Source: Nocardiopsis metallicus (lineage in GTDB: Bacteria; Actinomycetota; Actinomycetes; Streptosporangiales; Streptosporangiaceae). Taken from it: a stretch of 64,000 nt of DNA. The translations under genes and the position numbers were made by a program. Shown in pieces: positions 15,845 through 23,913 of this stretch (position 1 is the stretch's first letter; every line of letters begins with the position of its first letter). The notes beneath the pieces were generated by a model that ran no database searches, was not told the origin of the DNA, and was given only the letters and a program-made list of their open reading frames with translations. The stretch spans positions 7,130,001 to 7,194,000 of the forward strand of contig NZ_JACHDO010000001.1 in assembly GCF_014201115.1 (NCBI RefSeq), read 5' to 3'.

Positions 15845-17356
15845 ATGGCCCACGCGGTAACTCCTAGCTTTGAGCAGGCGCTGGACAAGTACGAGCCGGT
15901 GCTTGGCCTGGAGACCCACATCGAACTGGGCACCGCCTCGAAGATGTTCTGCCCCTGCCCCACCGCCTTCGGCGCCGACCCCAACACCCAGGTGTGCCCG
16001 GTCTGCCTGGCGTTCCCGGGGTCGCTTCCGGTGGTGAACGAGAAGGCGGTCGAAGGCGCGATCCGGCTGGGCCTTGCGCTCAACTGCTCCATCGCCCCCT
16101 GGGGCCGGTTCGCCCGGAAGAACTACTTCTACCCGGACATGCCGAAGAACTACCAGATCTCGCAGTACGACGAGCCGATCTGCGTGGACGGCTACCTCGA
16201 CGTCACCGTGGACACCCCCGAGGGTCCGCGCGAGTTCCGGGTGGAGATCGAGCGCGTCCACATGGAGGAGGACACCGGCAAGTCCTCCCACGTCGGCGGC
16301 TCCACCGGCCGGATCCACGGCGCCAGCCACTCCAACGTCGACTACAACCGCGCGGGCATCCCGCTGCTGGAGATCGTCACCAAGCCGATCCCCGGCACCG
16401 ACTCCCTCGCCCCGCTGGTCGCCCGCGCCTACGCCGCCGAGCTGCGCGACCTCGTCCGCTCGCTGGGTATCTCCGACGTGCGCATGGAGGAGGGCTCCAT
16501 GCGCTGCGACGTGAACGTCTCCGTCAACGAGCGCGGCGCCGGCGAGTGGGGCACCCGCAGCGAGACCAAGAACGTCAACTCCCTGCGCTCCGTCGAGCGC
16601 GCCGTGCGCTCGGAGATCGAGCGCCAGGCCGGTGTCCTGGACGCCGGGGAGCGGGTCGTGCAGGAGACCCGCCACTTCCAGGAGCACCTGGGCCGCAGCA
16701 CGTCGGGCCGTTCCAAGGAAGAGGCGCAGGACTACCGCTACTTCCCGGACCCCGACCTCGTCCCGGTCGCCCCGTCCGCGGAGTGGATCGAGGAGCTGCG
16801 CGCCACCCTGCCCGAGCTGCCCGCCGCCCAGCGCGCCCGGGTCACGGCCGAGTGGAACCTCTCCGACACCGAGCTGCGCGACCTGGTCAACGCCGACGCC
16901 ATCGGCCTGGTCGAGGCGACCGTCGTCGAGGGCGCCCCCTCGGCGGAGGCCCGCAAGCTGTGGCTGAACGAGCTCTCCCGCCGCGCCACCGAGCAGGAGG
17001 TGGAGCTGTCCTCCCTGCCCATCACCCCGGCGCAGGTGGCCCGCGTCATCGCGCTGGTCGCCGAGGGCGCGCTCACCAACAAGCTGGCCCGCCAGGTGGT
17101 GGAGGGTGTCCTCGCCGGTGAGGGCGAGCCCGACGCCGTCGTGGAGGCCCGCGGCCTGAAGGTCGTCAGCGACGACGGTGCCCTGGGTGCCGCCGTCGAC
17201 GAGGCCATCGCCAACAACCCCGACGCCGCCGACAAGGTGCGCGGCGGCAAGGTGGCCGCGGCCGGCGCCCTGGTCGGCGCCGTCATGAAGGCCACCCGCG
17301 GTCAGGCCGACGCGGGCCGCGCCCGCGAGCTCATCCTGGAGAAGCTGAGCAGCTAG
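15845..17356 (+). CDS. gatB: Asp/Glu-tRNA amidotransferase subunit B
   Basis: A 503-residue GatB, which phosphorylates and amidates mischarged Glu-tRNA(Gln). Family signatures are visible: EPVLGLETHIELGT near residue 17, CPCPTAFGADPNTQVCPVCL with two Cys pairs near residues 38-58, RKNYFYPDMPKNYQISQYDEP near residue 94, and a C-terminal YqeY-like tail domain (about 350-500) that contacts tRNA. ATG 15845 is used; the ribosome binding site is weak. It is separated from gatC-gatA by the minus-strand surface-protein island and needs its own promoter in 15574-15844. Confidence 0.97.
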   Translation: MAHAVTPSFEQALDKYEPVLGLETHIELGTASKMFCPCPTAFGADPNTQVCPVCLAFPGSLPVVNEKAVEGAIRLGLALNCSIAPWGRFARKNYFYPDMPKNYQISQYDEPICVDGYLDVTVDTPEGPREFRVEIERVHMEEDTGKSSHVGGSTGRIHGASHSNVDYNRAGIPLLEIVTKPIPGTDSLAPLVARAYAAELRDLVRSLGISDVRMEEGSMRCDVNVSVNERGAGEWGTRSETKNVNSLRSVERAVRSEIERQAGVLDAGERVVQETRHFQEHLGRSTSGRSKEEAQDYRYFPDPDLVPVAPSAEWIEELRATLPELPAAQRARVTAEWNLSDTELRDLVNADAIGLVEATVVEGAPSAEARKLWLNELSRRATEQEVELSSLPITPAQVARVIALVAEGALTNKLARQVVEGVLAGEGEPDAVVEARGLKVVSDDGALGAAVDEAIANNPDAADKVRGGKVAAAGALVGAVMKATRGQADAGRARELILEKLSS

Positions 17357-17415
17357 AGCCGGTTCCGGACCCGGGGCGGCTGATCCGCTGCTTACACGGG
17401 TTCTCCTAGGCTTGG

Positions 17416-17455
17416 TGCGGCGCCGTGGGGGCTGAGGGGGACCCGCGGCGCCGCA
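17416..17455 (+). terminator. terminator after gatB
   Basis: TGCGGCGCCG / CGGCGCCGCA, a perfect 10-bp stem with a 20-nt G-rich loop, 60 nt after the gatB stop. Confidence 0.75.
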
Positions 17456-17500
17456 TCCTTTACCGGGACAGGCGCTGCCGGGGGACACCAATGAAATCTG

Positions 17501-17517
17501 GCTACTCAGAGTGAGTA
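17501..17517. promoter_or_regulatory. BldD-box-like palindrome upstream of the second GGDEF-EAL gene
   Basis: TACTCA-GAG-TGAGTA is a perfect 6+3+6 inverted repeat. The 15-mer starting at 17501 matches the published BldD consensus nTnACnC(A/T)GnGTnAn at 8 of 9 fixed positions. BldD is the c-di-GMP-binding developmental repressor of actinomycetes. The site is about 530 nt before the GGDEF-EAL start. Confidence 0.4.
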
Positions 17518-18048
17518 TTCCGTCGTCATCTCTCGTCCGGGCCTCAATCGCTGTGTGACCTTGGTTGCGTAGGGTGTCCACGCACGGGGTGCACGCGGTC
17601 CGCCGGACCGCCCCGCTGCCGTTCGTCCCAGCCCCGCGAAGATCCTGGGCGGCAACCCGCGGTGCGGCATCCGCGCCGCGTCCTGATTCGAGTGATCACG
17701 AGGTGGGTGCTCCATGTTCGAGGAGAGAGCGCGACGGCGGTCCAGGGCCGCCAGGGCGTGTTCGGCGAGCACTCACCCTGCTGCGCGTCGCCCCAGCGGC
17801 ACTGTCACGGGGTTCTCCTCAGTCGACAGCCAAACCCGGGCGGGCCCCCGCTGTGCGACACTGCGGAGCTTGCGTAGCCGGGCACAGCAGGGGCGCTCCT
17901 TCGTCGGCCTTGTGCCAGCACCACTGCCCACCCGTCGCCCGCCACCACCCTCAACGGACGCCTCCGGCGCAGCCTTCCTTCCGCTCGCGACGGGCAGCGC
18001 CCACCGAACACGGCCTCGGGTCGCGACACACCCGCTGGGAGGTCGGTG
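17518..18048. other. 531-nt stretch without a supported gene
   Basis: No reading frame here has a credible ribosome binding site plus protein-like composition. A small hairpin GCGGTCC-GCC-GGACCGC lies near 17603. The only recognisable item is the 47-bp dispersed repeat at 17926-17972. It may be a long untranslated leader of the GGDEF-EAL gene. Confidence 0.5.
17926..17972 (+). repeat. 47-bp dispersed repeat, intergenic copy
   Basis: It matches 43 of 47 bases of the reverse complement of 55365-55411 inside the ephD-like gene. In one frame it would encode PTRRPPPPSTDASGA, close to PTRLPPPPSTDADGA of that protein. Confidence 0.75.
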
Positions 18049-20754
18049 ATGGGCACCAGGGCACGCCGTTTGTGGCTGTTCGGGTTGGGCGCGCTTTTCC
18101 TGCTCTACCTCCTTGGGACCCTGATCCCGGCAGGGGAGTCCACGCTGGCCGCCTCGCTGGGCCAGTGGCCCACCGCGGTGGCCGCCGGGGCGGCGGGCGC
18201 GTCCCTGCTCCTCGCCTCGCGACGCTGGGCCCGGACCGGCGCGGACCGGGCAGCCCACGTGGACGGGGCCGACGGCCCAGCGGCGCTGCGCTTCCTCGGA
18301 CTGGCCTCGCTGGCCTGGTGCGCGGGTGGTCTCACTCACGCCGTCACCCGGACGTTCAACGGAGCCTCGCTCTTTTCGCTCACCCTGGGTGATCTTTTCG
18401 CCCTGGCGGCTCTGCCACTCTTCGTGATCGGCTTCACGAAGTTCGCCCCCTGGCCGGGCGGGCTGCGCACCGCCATGCGGCACATCACCGACAGCTACGT
18501 GTGTGCCGCCGCGGTCTTCGCGGTCGTGTGGATCCTGCTGTTCTCCCCGCTCTACGAGGAGCTGGGCGAGGGAGCAGGGTTCCTCGGCTTCGCGCTGGTC
18601 TACCCGGTCGCCGACATCGTGGTGCTGTGCCTGCTCATCCCGCTGGTGTTCATGTCGCCGCACAGCACCCGGCGCGCGGTGCTGGTGGCGATCGGCGCGC
18701 TCATCGTCATCGCCGCCTCGGACATGGTCGGTGCGGTGACCCGCCTGACCGGGCCGCCGGTGGCGGGCGGTATCGAGCAGCCCGTGCGCTTCCTGGGATT
18801 CGCCCTGCTGGGGGCGCTGCCGTGGCTGGTGGAGCACCGGCCGGGCGCCGCCCCGCGCCGGATCACCGGCCGCGGGCTGTACCGCTTCGCCCCGGAGATC
18901 GCGGCGGTGGCCTCGGTCTTCGCGGCCACGATCGTGCTCACCGCGGCGGCGCTGCGCCTGCCCGACGTCGCCCCGGTACTGCCGCTGGCCGCGGGCACCG
19001 CGGTCCTGGTCCTGCTGCTGCGCGTGGTGGGGATGCTGGAGGAGAACTCCACGCTCGCCCGCATGGTGCGCAACCGCGAGGGGCACTTCAACGAGCTGGC
19101 CCGCAACAGCGGCGACGTCATCCTGGTGCTGGACCGCGACGGCGGCGTCTTCTACATGAGCCCGGGCACGGCCGAGGCCTTCGGCTACCGGCTGGACGAC
19201 GTCCTGGCCGCCCCGGTCAGCACGCTCATCCACCCCGAGGACCTGGGCCGCACCAAGGCCGTCACGGACCTGTTCACCGAACGCTCCAGCCAGGGCGTGC
19301 ACCTGCGGCTGCGGGTGCGCGCCGCGGACGGCACCTGGCGGCACACCTCCTCGACCATCTCGCTGTACGAGCAGCCGGGCGAGCCCGACCGCCTGCTGGT
19401 CACGACCAGCGACATCAGCGCCCAGGTCGCGCTTCAGGACGAGGTCGAGCACCTCACCTTCCACGACGGCGTCACCGGGCTGCCCAACCGCGCCTACCTG
19501 GAGGAGCGGGCCAGCGACGTGCTCGCGCACCGGGCGATCAGCGACGACCCCTCGGGGGAGGTCGCGGTGATCTTCCTGGACCTGGACGGGTTCACCGCGG
19601 TCAACGACTCCGCCGGGCACGTGCGCGGCGACCACATGTTGGGACAGGCCGCCCGGCGCCTGCGCGGCGAGCTGAGCACCAACGCCACCCTGGCGCGCTG
19701 GGGCGGTGACGAGTTCTCGGTGCTGGTGGAGAACGTGCCCAAAGCGCAGCGCGTGGTGGACCTGGCCGAGCGGCTGGGCCGGGTGATCGCCTCCGAACCC
19801 TTCCAGGTGGCGGACCGGGACATCGTGCTGACCGCCAGCATCGGCGTGGCCTTCGCGGACGCGGCGACGGACAGCGGCGAGCTGCTGCGCAACGCCGACG
19901 TGGCGATGACCCGGGCCAAGAAGCGCGGCGCCGGGCACGTGGAGGTCTACGCCGCCCACATGCACGACATGGTCGTGTCCCGCCTGGAACTCCAGATCCG
20001 GCTGCGCGAGGCGCTGGCGGGCGGCGAGTTCTACCTGGAGTACCAGCCGGTCGTGGACCTGGGCACGTCCCAGGTGACCGCGGTGGAGGCGCTGGTGCGC
20101 TGGAACCGCGACGGCGAGGAGGTGGGCCCGGACGCCTTCCTGGGCGCCGCCGAGGAGTCGGGCCTGATCGTGCCGCTGGGGGAGTGGATCCTCCGCGAGG
20201 CCTGCGAGAAGGTCGCCGTGTGGCGGCTCTCGGACTGGGACATCGGCCTGTCGGTGAACCTGTCCGTGAAGCAGGTGCTGTCCCCGAGGTTCGTCCGCAC
20301 GGTCGAGGGTGTCCTGGCCGAGACCGGCCTGCCCGCCGAGGTCCTCACCCTCGAGGTGGACGAGGAGGTCCTGCTCGACGACGAGGGCGACGCGGTGGCG
20401 CGCCTGGGTGAGCTGCGCGAGCTGGGCGTGCGCCTGGCCATCGACGACTACGGCATGGGCTACGCGTCCCTGGCGCACCTGCGCGAGCTCAGCGTGGACG
20501 CCATCAAGATCGACCCGTCGTTCATCGCCGACCTGGGCCGCGACGACACGGTCACGCTGCTCACGCACACCATCATCCAGCTCGGCCGCGACCTGGGCGT
20601 CCAGGTGGTCGCCGAGGGCATCGAACGCCCCGAACAGCTCGAACAGCTGCGCGTGATGGGCTGCGACCACGGCCAGGGCTTCCTGGTCGCCCGCCCGATG
20701 CCCGCCGGTGGAGTGGAGTCGTTGGTGGGCGGCGAGGCCGGAGCCAACCTGTAG
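18049..20754 (+). CDS. membrane PAS-GGDEF-EAL c-di-GMP turnover protein
   Basis: A 901-residue protein with about ten membrane helices (residues 1-330), a PAS domain (about 340-465; GDVILVLDRDGGVFYMSPGT, DISAQVALQDE), a GGDEF domain with intact signature at 552-556 and an EAL domain with intact motif at 680-682. The later phosphodiesterase motifs NLSVKQ, IDDYGMGY, KIDPSFI, AEGIE and GQGF are present, so both activities are possible. The start is ATG 18049, with GGGAGG 6 nt upstream; GTG 18046 is too close to it. It is a sensor-type enzyme and the second c-di-GMP protein of the window. A BldD-box-like site lies upstream. Confidence 0.88.
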   Translation: MGTRARRLWLFGLGALFLLYLLGTLIPAGESTLAASLGQWPTAVAAGAAGASLLLASRRWARTGADRAAHVDGADGPAALRFLGLASLAWCAGGLTHAVTRTFNGASLFSLTLGDLFALAALPLFVIGFTKFAPWPGGLRTAMRHITDSYVCAAAVFAVVWILLFSPLYEELGEGAGFLGFALVYPVADIVVLCLLIPLVFMSPHSTRRAVLVAIGALIVIAASDMVGAVTRLTGPPVAGGIEQPVRFLGFALLGALPWLVEHRPGAAPRRITGRGLYRFAPEIAAVASVFAATIVLTAAALRLPDVAPVLPLAAGTAVLVLLLRVVGMLEENSTLARMVRNREGHFNELARNSGDVILVLDRDGGVFYMSPGTAEAFGYRLDDVLAAPVSTLIHPEDLGRTKAVTDLFTERSSQGVHLRLRVRAADGTWRHTSSTISLYEQPGEPDRLLVTTSDISAQVALQDEVEHLTFHDGVTGLPNRAYLEERASDVLAHRAISDDPSGEVAVIFLDLDGFTAVNDSAGHVRGDHMLGQAARRLRGELSTNATLARWGGDEFSVLVENVPKAQRVVDLAERLGRVIASEPFQVADRDIVLTASIGVAFADAATDSGELLRNADVAMTRAKKRGAGHVEVYAAHMHDMVVSRLELQIRLREALAGGEFYLEYQPVVDLGTSQVTAVEALVRWNRDGEEVGPDAFLGAAEESGLIVPLGEWILREACEKVAVWRLSDWDIGLSVNLSVKQVLSPRFVRTVEGVLAETGLPAEVLTLEVDEEVLLDDEGDAVARLGELRELGVRLAIDDYGMGYASLAHLRELSVDAIKIDPSFIADLGRDDTVTLLTHTIIQLGRDLGVQVVAEGIERPEQLEQLRVMGCDHGQGFLVARPMPAGGVESLVGGEAGANL

Positions 20755-20815
20755 GCCATACCGCGTCCAAAGTGGATATAGCGGCGTTCACCTGCGAAGG
20801 CGCGGATGTAGTCGC

Positions 20816-20821
20816 TAATTT
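20816..20821 (+). promoter_or_regulatory. -10 box TAATTT, leaderless promoter
   Basis: TAATTT ends 6 nt before the ATG at 20828 and no Shine-Dalgarno is present, indicating a leaderless mRNA for the next gene. Confidence 0.5.
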
Positions 20822-20827
20822 TTCGGC

Positions 20828-21715
20828 ATGCCCTCTCATCAGCACGAGTTCCCCCTCGATCTGATCCGCAACGATCCCGGGTCGGTGGTCGAACTCCTCA
20901 AGGAGATCACCGGCAAGCCCTTGCCGGAGTACACCCGTGTCCGATGCGACTCGGCCGAAGCCACGAGCACAGCACTGACCCAACTGACCTCGGATTCGGT
21001 GGTGGTCTGTGAACGGCCGCCCTACCCGCACGAGAAGACGGACGGCCCGGTTTCGGTTCTGGGGATCATTGTCGAGCCCCAGAACAAGGCGGACCCCCGC
21101 AAGTACTACCGATGGCCCTCGTATGTGGCCAACACCCGGTTACGCCTGGAATGCCCGGTGGTGCTCCTGGTGCTCGCACCCACGTCGAAGTTGGCCGACC
21201 GGTTCTCCGAGCCGATCGACCTGGGGTGCGGTGAGGTCCGCCCCCTGGTTCTCGCGCTGGACACCCTCACCCCGGTCACCGACCCGAAGGTGGCGGTGGC
21301 CCGACCGGTGTTGACCGTCCTGGCCATGGCCAACAATCCGACCGAGGACGGGGCCGCGCTGAACGCCCTGCTCGAAGCCCTGAAGAGCCTCGATGCCTCG
21401 TCCACCCCGCTGTATTCTGACTATGTGCTCGCGGCCCTGGAGGCCACGGCTCCTGGAGCATTGGAGAAGTTCATGATCCTGAAGGACTACGAGTACAAGA
21501 GCGAAACGATGAGGCGTCCCTACCGTGAGGGCAGGGAGGAGGGCCGGACCGAGGGCCGGACCGAGGCCATCCTGGGAGTTCTCGAGGAGCGTGGGATCCC
21601 TGTCTCGGAGGGTGTCCGCGAACGGATCGGGGCGGCCACCGATCTGGATCTGCTGGACACCTGGGTGCGGCGGGCCGTGAGGGCGAAGAAGGCGGAGGAC
21701 CTTTTCGAGGCCTAG
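20828..21715 (+). CDS. PD-(D/E)XK-nuclease-like (Rpn/YhgA-related) hypothetical protein
   Basis: A 295-residue protein. The segment VLGIIVEPQNKADPRKYYRW followed by PSYVANTRLRLECPVVLLV (about residues 74-112) resembles the E-x-Q core of PD-(D/E)XK nuclease families related to transposase-derived Rpn proteins. The C-terminus (REEGRTEGRTEAILGVLEER) has the charged EGR repeat and short helical tail common in those proteins. Many actinomycetes carry several copies of unknown role. The canonical Lys of the nuclease motif is not obvious, so activity is uncertain. It is expressed from its own leaderless promoter as a single gene, and its G+C is slightly lower than its neighbours. Confidence 0.6.
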   Translation: MPSHQHEFPLDLIRNDPGSVVELLKEITGKPLPEYTRVRCDSAEATSTALTQLTSDSVVVCERPPYPHEKTDGPVSVLGIIVEPQNKADPRKYYRWPSYVANTRLRLECPVVLLVLAPTSKLADRFSEPIDLGCGEVRPLVLALDTLTPVTDPKVAVARPVLTVLAMANNPTEDGAALNALLEALKSLDASSTPLYSDYVLAALEATAPGALEKFMILKDYEYKSETMRRPYREGREEGRTEGRTEAILGVLEERGIPVSEGVRERIGAATDLDLLDTWVRRAVRAKKAEDLFEA

Positions 21716-21771
21716 GTCTGAGCCTGGGCCGGGATGGGGTGTTAAGTCCGGCTTACGGCCGAAGCGTCGGG

Positions 21772-21807
21772 CCCCTGCTACGTGTTCTGCGTTACACGCG
21801 CAAGGGG
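21772..21807 (+). terminator. weak hairpin after the Rpn-like gene
   Basis: CCCCT-GCT-ACGTGT / ACACGC-GCA-AGGGG with mismatches, followed by a T-rich stretch. Probably a terminator, though imperfect. Confidence 0.4.
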
Positions 21808-21875
21808 TCTTCCTGTTGTTTGTGCAGGTCAGGGCAGTGGAATTTCGCGCCGCGCGGCCGCATGGTGACATATGC

Positions 21876-21892
21876 GTCTCACATAGTGAGAC
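21876..21892. promoter_or_regulatory. operator palindrome GTCTCAC-ATA-GTGAGAC before ilvB
   Basis: Perfect 7+3+7 inverted repeat centred 61 nt before the ilvB leader-peptide start (21945). The same TCTCAC-N3-GTGAGA pattern recurs before the small ORF, leuB and cimA. The likely protein is the IclR regulator NdgR encoded at 56520-57254; the -61 position suits activation. Confidence 0.65.
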
Positions 21893-21907
21893 ATTATTAA
21901 GTTCTGG

Positions 21908-21938
21908 TTGACGGGCGAGCACTCCGTCGGCCAATGTT
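21908..21938 (+). promoter_or_regulatory. ilvB promoter
   Basis: TTGACG (21908-21913) and AATGTT (21933-21938) with a 19-nt spacer; the -10 ends 6 nt before the leader-peptide GTG, suggesting a leaderless leader peptide. Confidence 0.45.
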
Positions 21939-21944
21939 GTGAAC

Positions 21945-21995
21945 GTGCAGAACAACTCCCTGATTCTCGTACTTGGTCGGCGCGCAGCCCACTGA
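21945..21995 (+). CDS. ilvB leader peptide (attenuation)
   Basis: GTG 21945 opens a 16-codon peptide MQNNSLILVLGRRAAH ending at TGA 21993-21995. Five consecutive branched-chain codons (Leu-Ile-Leu-Val-Leu) are followed at once by hairpins and a terminator, the classic arrangement of ribosome-mediated attenuation. There is no Shine-Dalgarno; translation probably begins at the mRNA 5' end. Shortage of charged Leu, Ile or Val tRNA would stall the ribosome and change leader folding. Attenuators of this type before ilvB have been predicted in several Actinobacteria. Confidence 0.8.
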   Translation: MQNNSLILVLGRRAAH

Positions 21996-22014
21996 GTTTT
22001 CTCTGCTGCGCGCC
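21979..22014 (+). promoter_or_regulatory. first leader hairpin of the ilvB attenuator
   Basis: Perfect 10-bp stem GGCGCGCAGC / GCTGCGCGCC overlapping the last leader codons, extendable by GGT / ACC. The 5' arm could pair instead with CGCCACC inside the terminator (22025-22031), giving a possible antiterminator. Confidence 0.65.
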
Positions 22015-22021
22015 ACCCCTC

Positions 22022-22050
22022 AACCGCCACCGGGCGGTGGGGGTTTTTTT
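22022..22050 (+). terminator. ilvB attenuator terminator
   Basis: CCGCCACC / GGTGGGGG (one mismatch) with loop GGGC, followed by seven T residues (22044-22050), which is rare in this GC-rich DNA. It lies 85 nt before ilvB. Confidence 0.85.
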
Positions 22051-22134
22051 ATTGCCGAACCAGGGCCGAGAACCGGAAAACCACCATCCCCAGAGCCGCT
22101 GTACCGCTCTGGACCCTCGCTGAAGGATCTTGAG

Positions 22135-23895
22135 ATGACCGAGCAGATGACCGGCGCCCAATCGCTGATCAGGTCGCTGGAGCACGTCGGCGTTGACACT
22201 GTCTTCGGGATTCCCGGCGGCGCCATCCTCCCCGCGTACGACCCCCTCTACGACTCGGCCAAGGTGCGCCACATCCTCATGCGTCACGAGCAGGGGGCCG
22301 GGCACGCCGCGGAGGGCTACGCCTACGCCACCGGCCGTCCCGGGGTGTGCATGGCCACCAGTGGCCCCGGGGCCACCAACCTCGTGACGCCGCTGGCCGA
22401 CGCCCACATGGACTCGGTTCCGATGGTCGCCATCACCGGGCAGGTCGCCTCCCCGATGATCGGCACCGACGCCTTCCAGGAAGCCGACATCTGCGGCATC
22501 ACGATGCCGATCACCAAGCACAATTTCCTGGTCAAGGACGTCCGCGACATCCCCCGGACCATCGCCGAGGCCTTCCACATCGCCTCCAGCGGCCGCCCCG
22601 GCCCGGTGCTCGTCGACATCTCCAAGGACGCCCTCCAGAACAACGCCGACTTCGTCTGGCCCGAGCGCCTGGACCTGCCCGGCTACCGCCCGGTCACCAA
22701 GCCGCACGGCAAGCAGGTCCGCGAGGCCGCCCGGATGATCGCCGACGCCAAGCGCCCGGTCCTCTACGTCGGCGGCGGCGTCCTGCGCGCCGGTGCCGCG
22801 GCTGAACTGCGCGTCCTGGCCGAACTCACCGGCGTCCCGGTCGTCACCACCCTGATGGCCCGCGGCGTCTTCCCCGACAGCCATCCGCTGTACGTGGGCA
22901 TGCCCGGCATGCACGGCGACGTCGCCGCGGTCGGCTCCCTTCAGCAGGCCGACCTGATCGTCGCCCTGGGCGCCCGCTTCGACGACCGCGTCACCGGCCG
23001 GCTGGACAGCTTCGCCCCCGACGCCAAGATCGTCCACGCCGACATCGACCCGGCCGAGATCTCCAAGAACCGCCACGCGGACGTGCCCATCGTCGGCGAC
23101 TGCCGCGAGGTCCTCGCCGACCTGGTCGTGGCCGTGCGCGCCGACCAGGAGAAGGGCCGCCAGGGCGACTACGGGGCCTGGTGGGACAAGCTCAACAAGC
23201 TGCGCACCACCTACCCCAAGGGCTTCGACGCCCCCGACGACGGCACCCTGTCACCGCAGGCGGTCATCCAGCGCCTGGGCCAGGTCGTCGGTCCCGAGGC
23301 CACCTACGTCGCGGGCGTGGGCCAGCACCAGATGTGGGCCGCCCAGTTCATCGACTACGAGCGCCCCGGCGCCTTCGTCAACTCGGGCGGCCTGGGCACC
23401 ATGGGCTTCTCCGTCCCCGCCGCCCTGGGCGCGAAGGTCGGCGACCCCGACCGCGTGGTCTGGTCCGTGGACGGCGACGGCTGCTTCCAGATGACCAACC
23501 AGGAGCTGGCCACCTGCGCGATCGAGGGCATCCCGATCAAGGTCGCGGTGGTCAACAACGGCAACCTGGGCATGGTCCGCCAGTGGCAGACCCTGTTCTA
23601 CGAGGGCCGCTACTCCAACACCGACCTGCAGACCTCGCCGCTGGACGAGAAGGTCCGCATCCCGGACTTCGTCCGCCTCTCCGAGGCCTACGGCTGCGTC
23701 GGCCTGCGGTGCGAGCGCCCCGAGGACATCGACGCCACCATCGAGAAGGCGATGTCGATCAACGACCGCCCGGTGGTCGTCGACTTCACCGTGAACCACG
23801 ACGCCATGGTCTGGCCCATGGTCGGCCCCGGCGTCAGCAACGACAACATCCAGTACGCGCGCGACATGGCGCCGAACTGGGAACACCAGGACTAG
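22135..23895 (+). CDS. ilvB: acetolactate synthase (AHAS) large subunit
   Basis: A 586-residue ThDP-dependent catalytic subunit that condenses two pyruvates to acetolactate, or pyruvate and 2-oxobutyrate to acetohydroxybutyrate, the first common step of Val/Leu/Ile synthesis. It shows the activating glutamate in HEQGAGHAAEGYA near residue 48, the FAD-associated central domain, and the ThDP/Mg motif GDGCFQMTNQEL ending in NN near residue 445. ATG 22135 has AAGGA 8 nt upstream. ilvN follows after 18 nt. Control is by the attenuator and the upstream palindrome. Confidence 0.97.
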   Translation: MTEQMTGAQSLIRSLEHVGVDTVFGIPGGAILPAYDPLYDSAKVRHILMRHEQGAGHAAEGYAYATGRPGVCMATSGPGATNLVTPLADAHMDSVPMVAITGQVASPMIGTDAFQEADICGITMPITKHNFLVKDVRDIPRTIAEAFHIASSGRPGPVLVDISKDALQNNADFVWPERLDLPGYRPVTKPHGKQVREAARMIADAKRPVLYVGGGVLRAGAAAELRVLAELTGVPVVTTLMARGVFPDSHPLYVGMPGMHGDVAAVGSLQQADLIVALGARFDDRVTGRLDSFAPDAKIVHADIDPAEISKNRHADVPIVGDCREVLADLVVAVRADQEKGRQGDYGAWWDKLNKLRTTYPKGFDAPDDGTLSPQAVIQRLGQVVGPEATYVAGVGQHQMWAAQFIDYERPGAFVNSGGLGTMGFSVPAALGAKVGDPDRVVWSVDGDGCFQMTNQELATCAIEGIPIKVAVVNNGNLGMVRQWQTLFYEGRYSNTDLQTSPLDEKVRIPDFVRLSEAYGCVGLRCERPEDIDATIEKAMSINDRPVVVDFTVNHDAMVWPMVGPGVSNDNIQYARDMAPNWEHQD

Positions 23896-23913
23896 GAGTA
23901 GGGCCGAACCACC

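Noticed and set aside
17714..18049. 111-codon plus-strand frame containing the 47-bp repeat
   Set aside because: Arg/Ala/Ser/Pro-rich, no domain and no good ribosome binding site; it overlaps the next start. The repeat is better treated as a DNA element.
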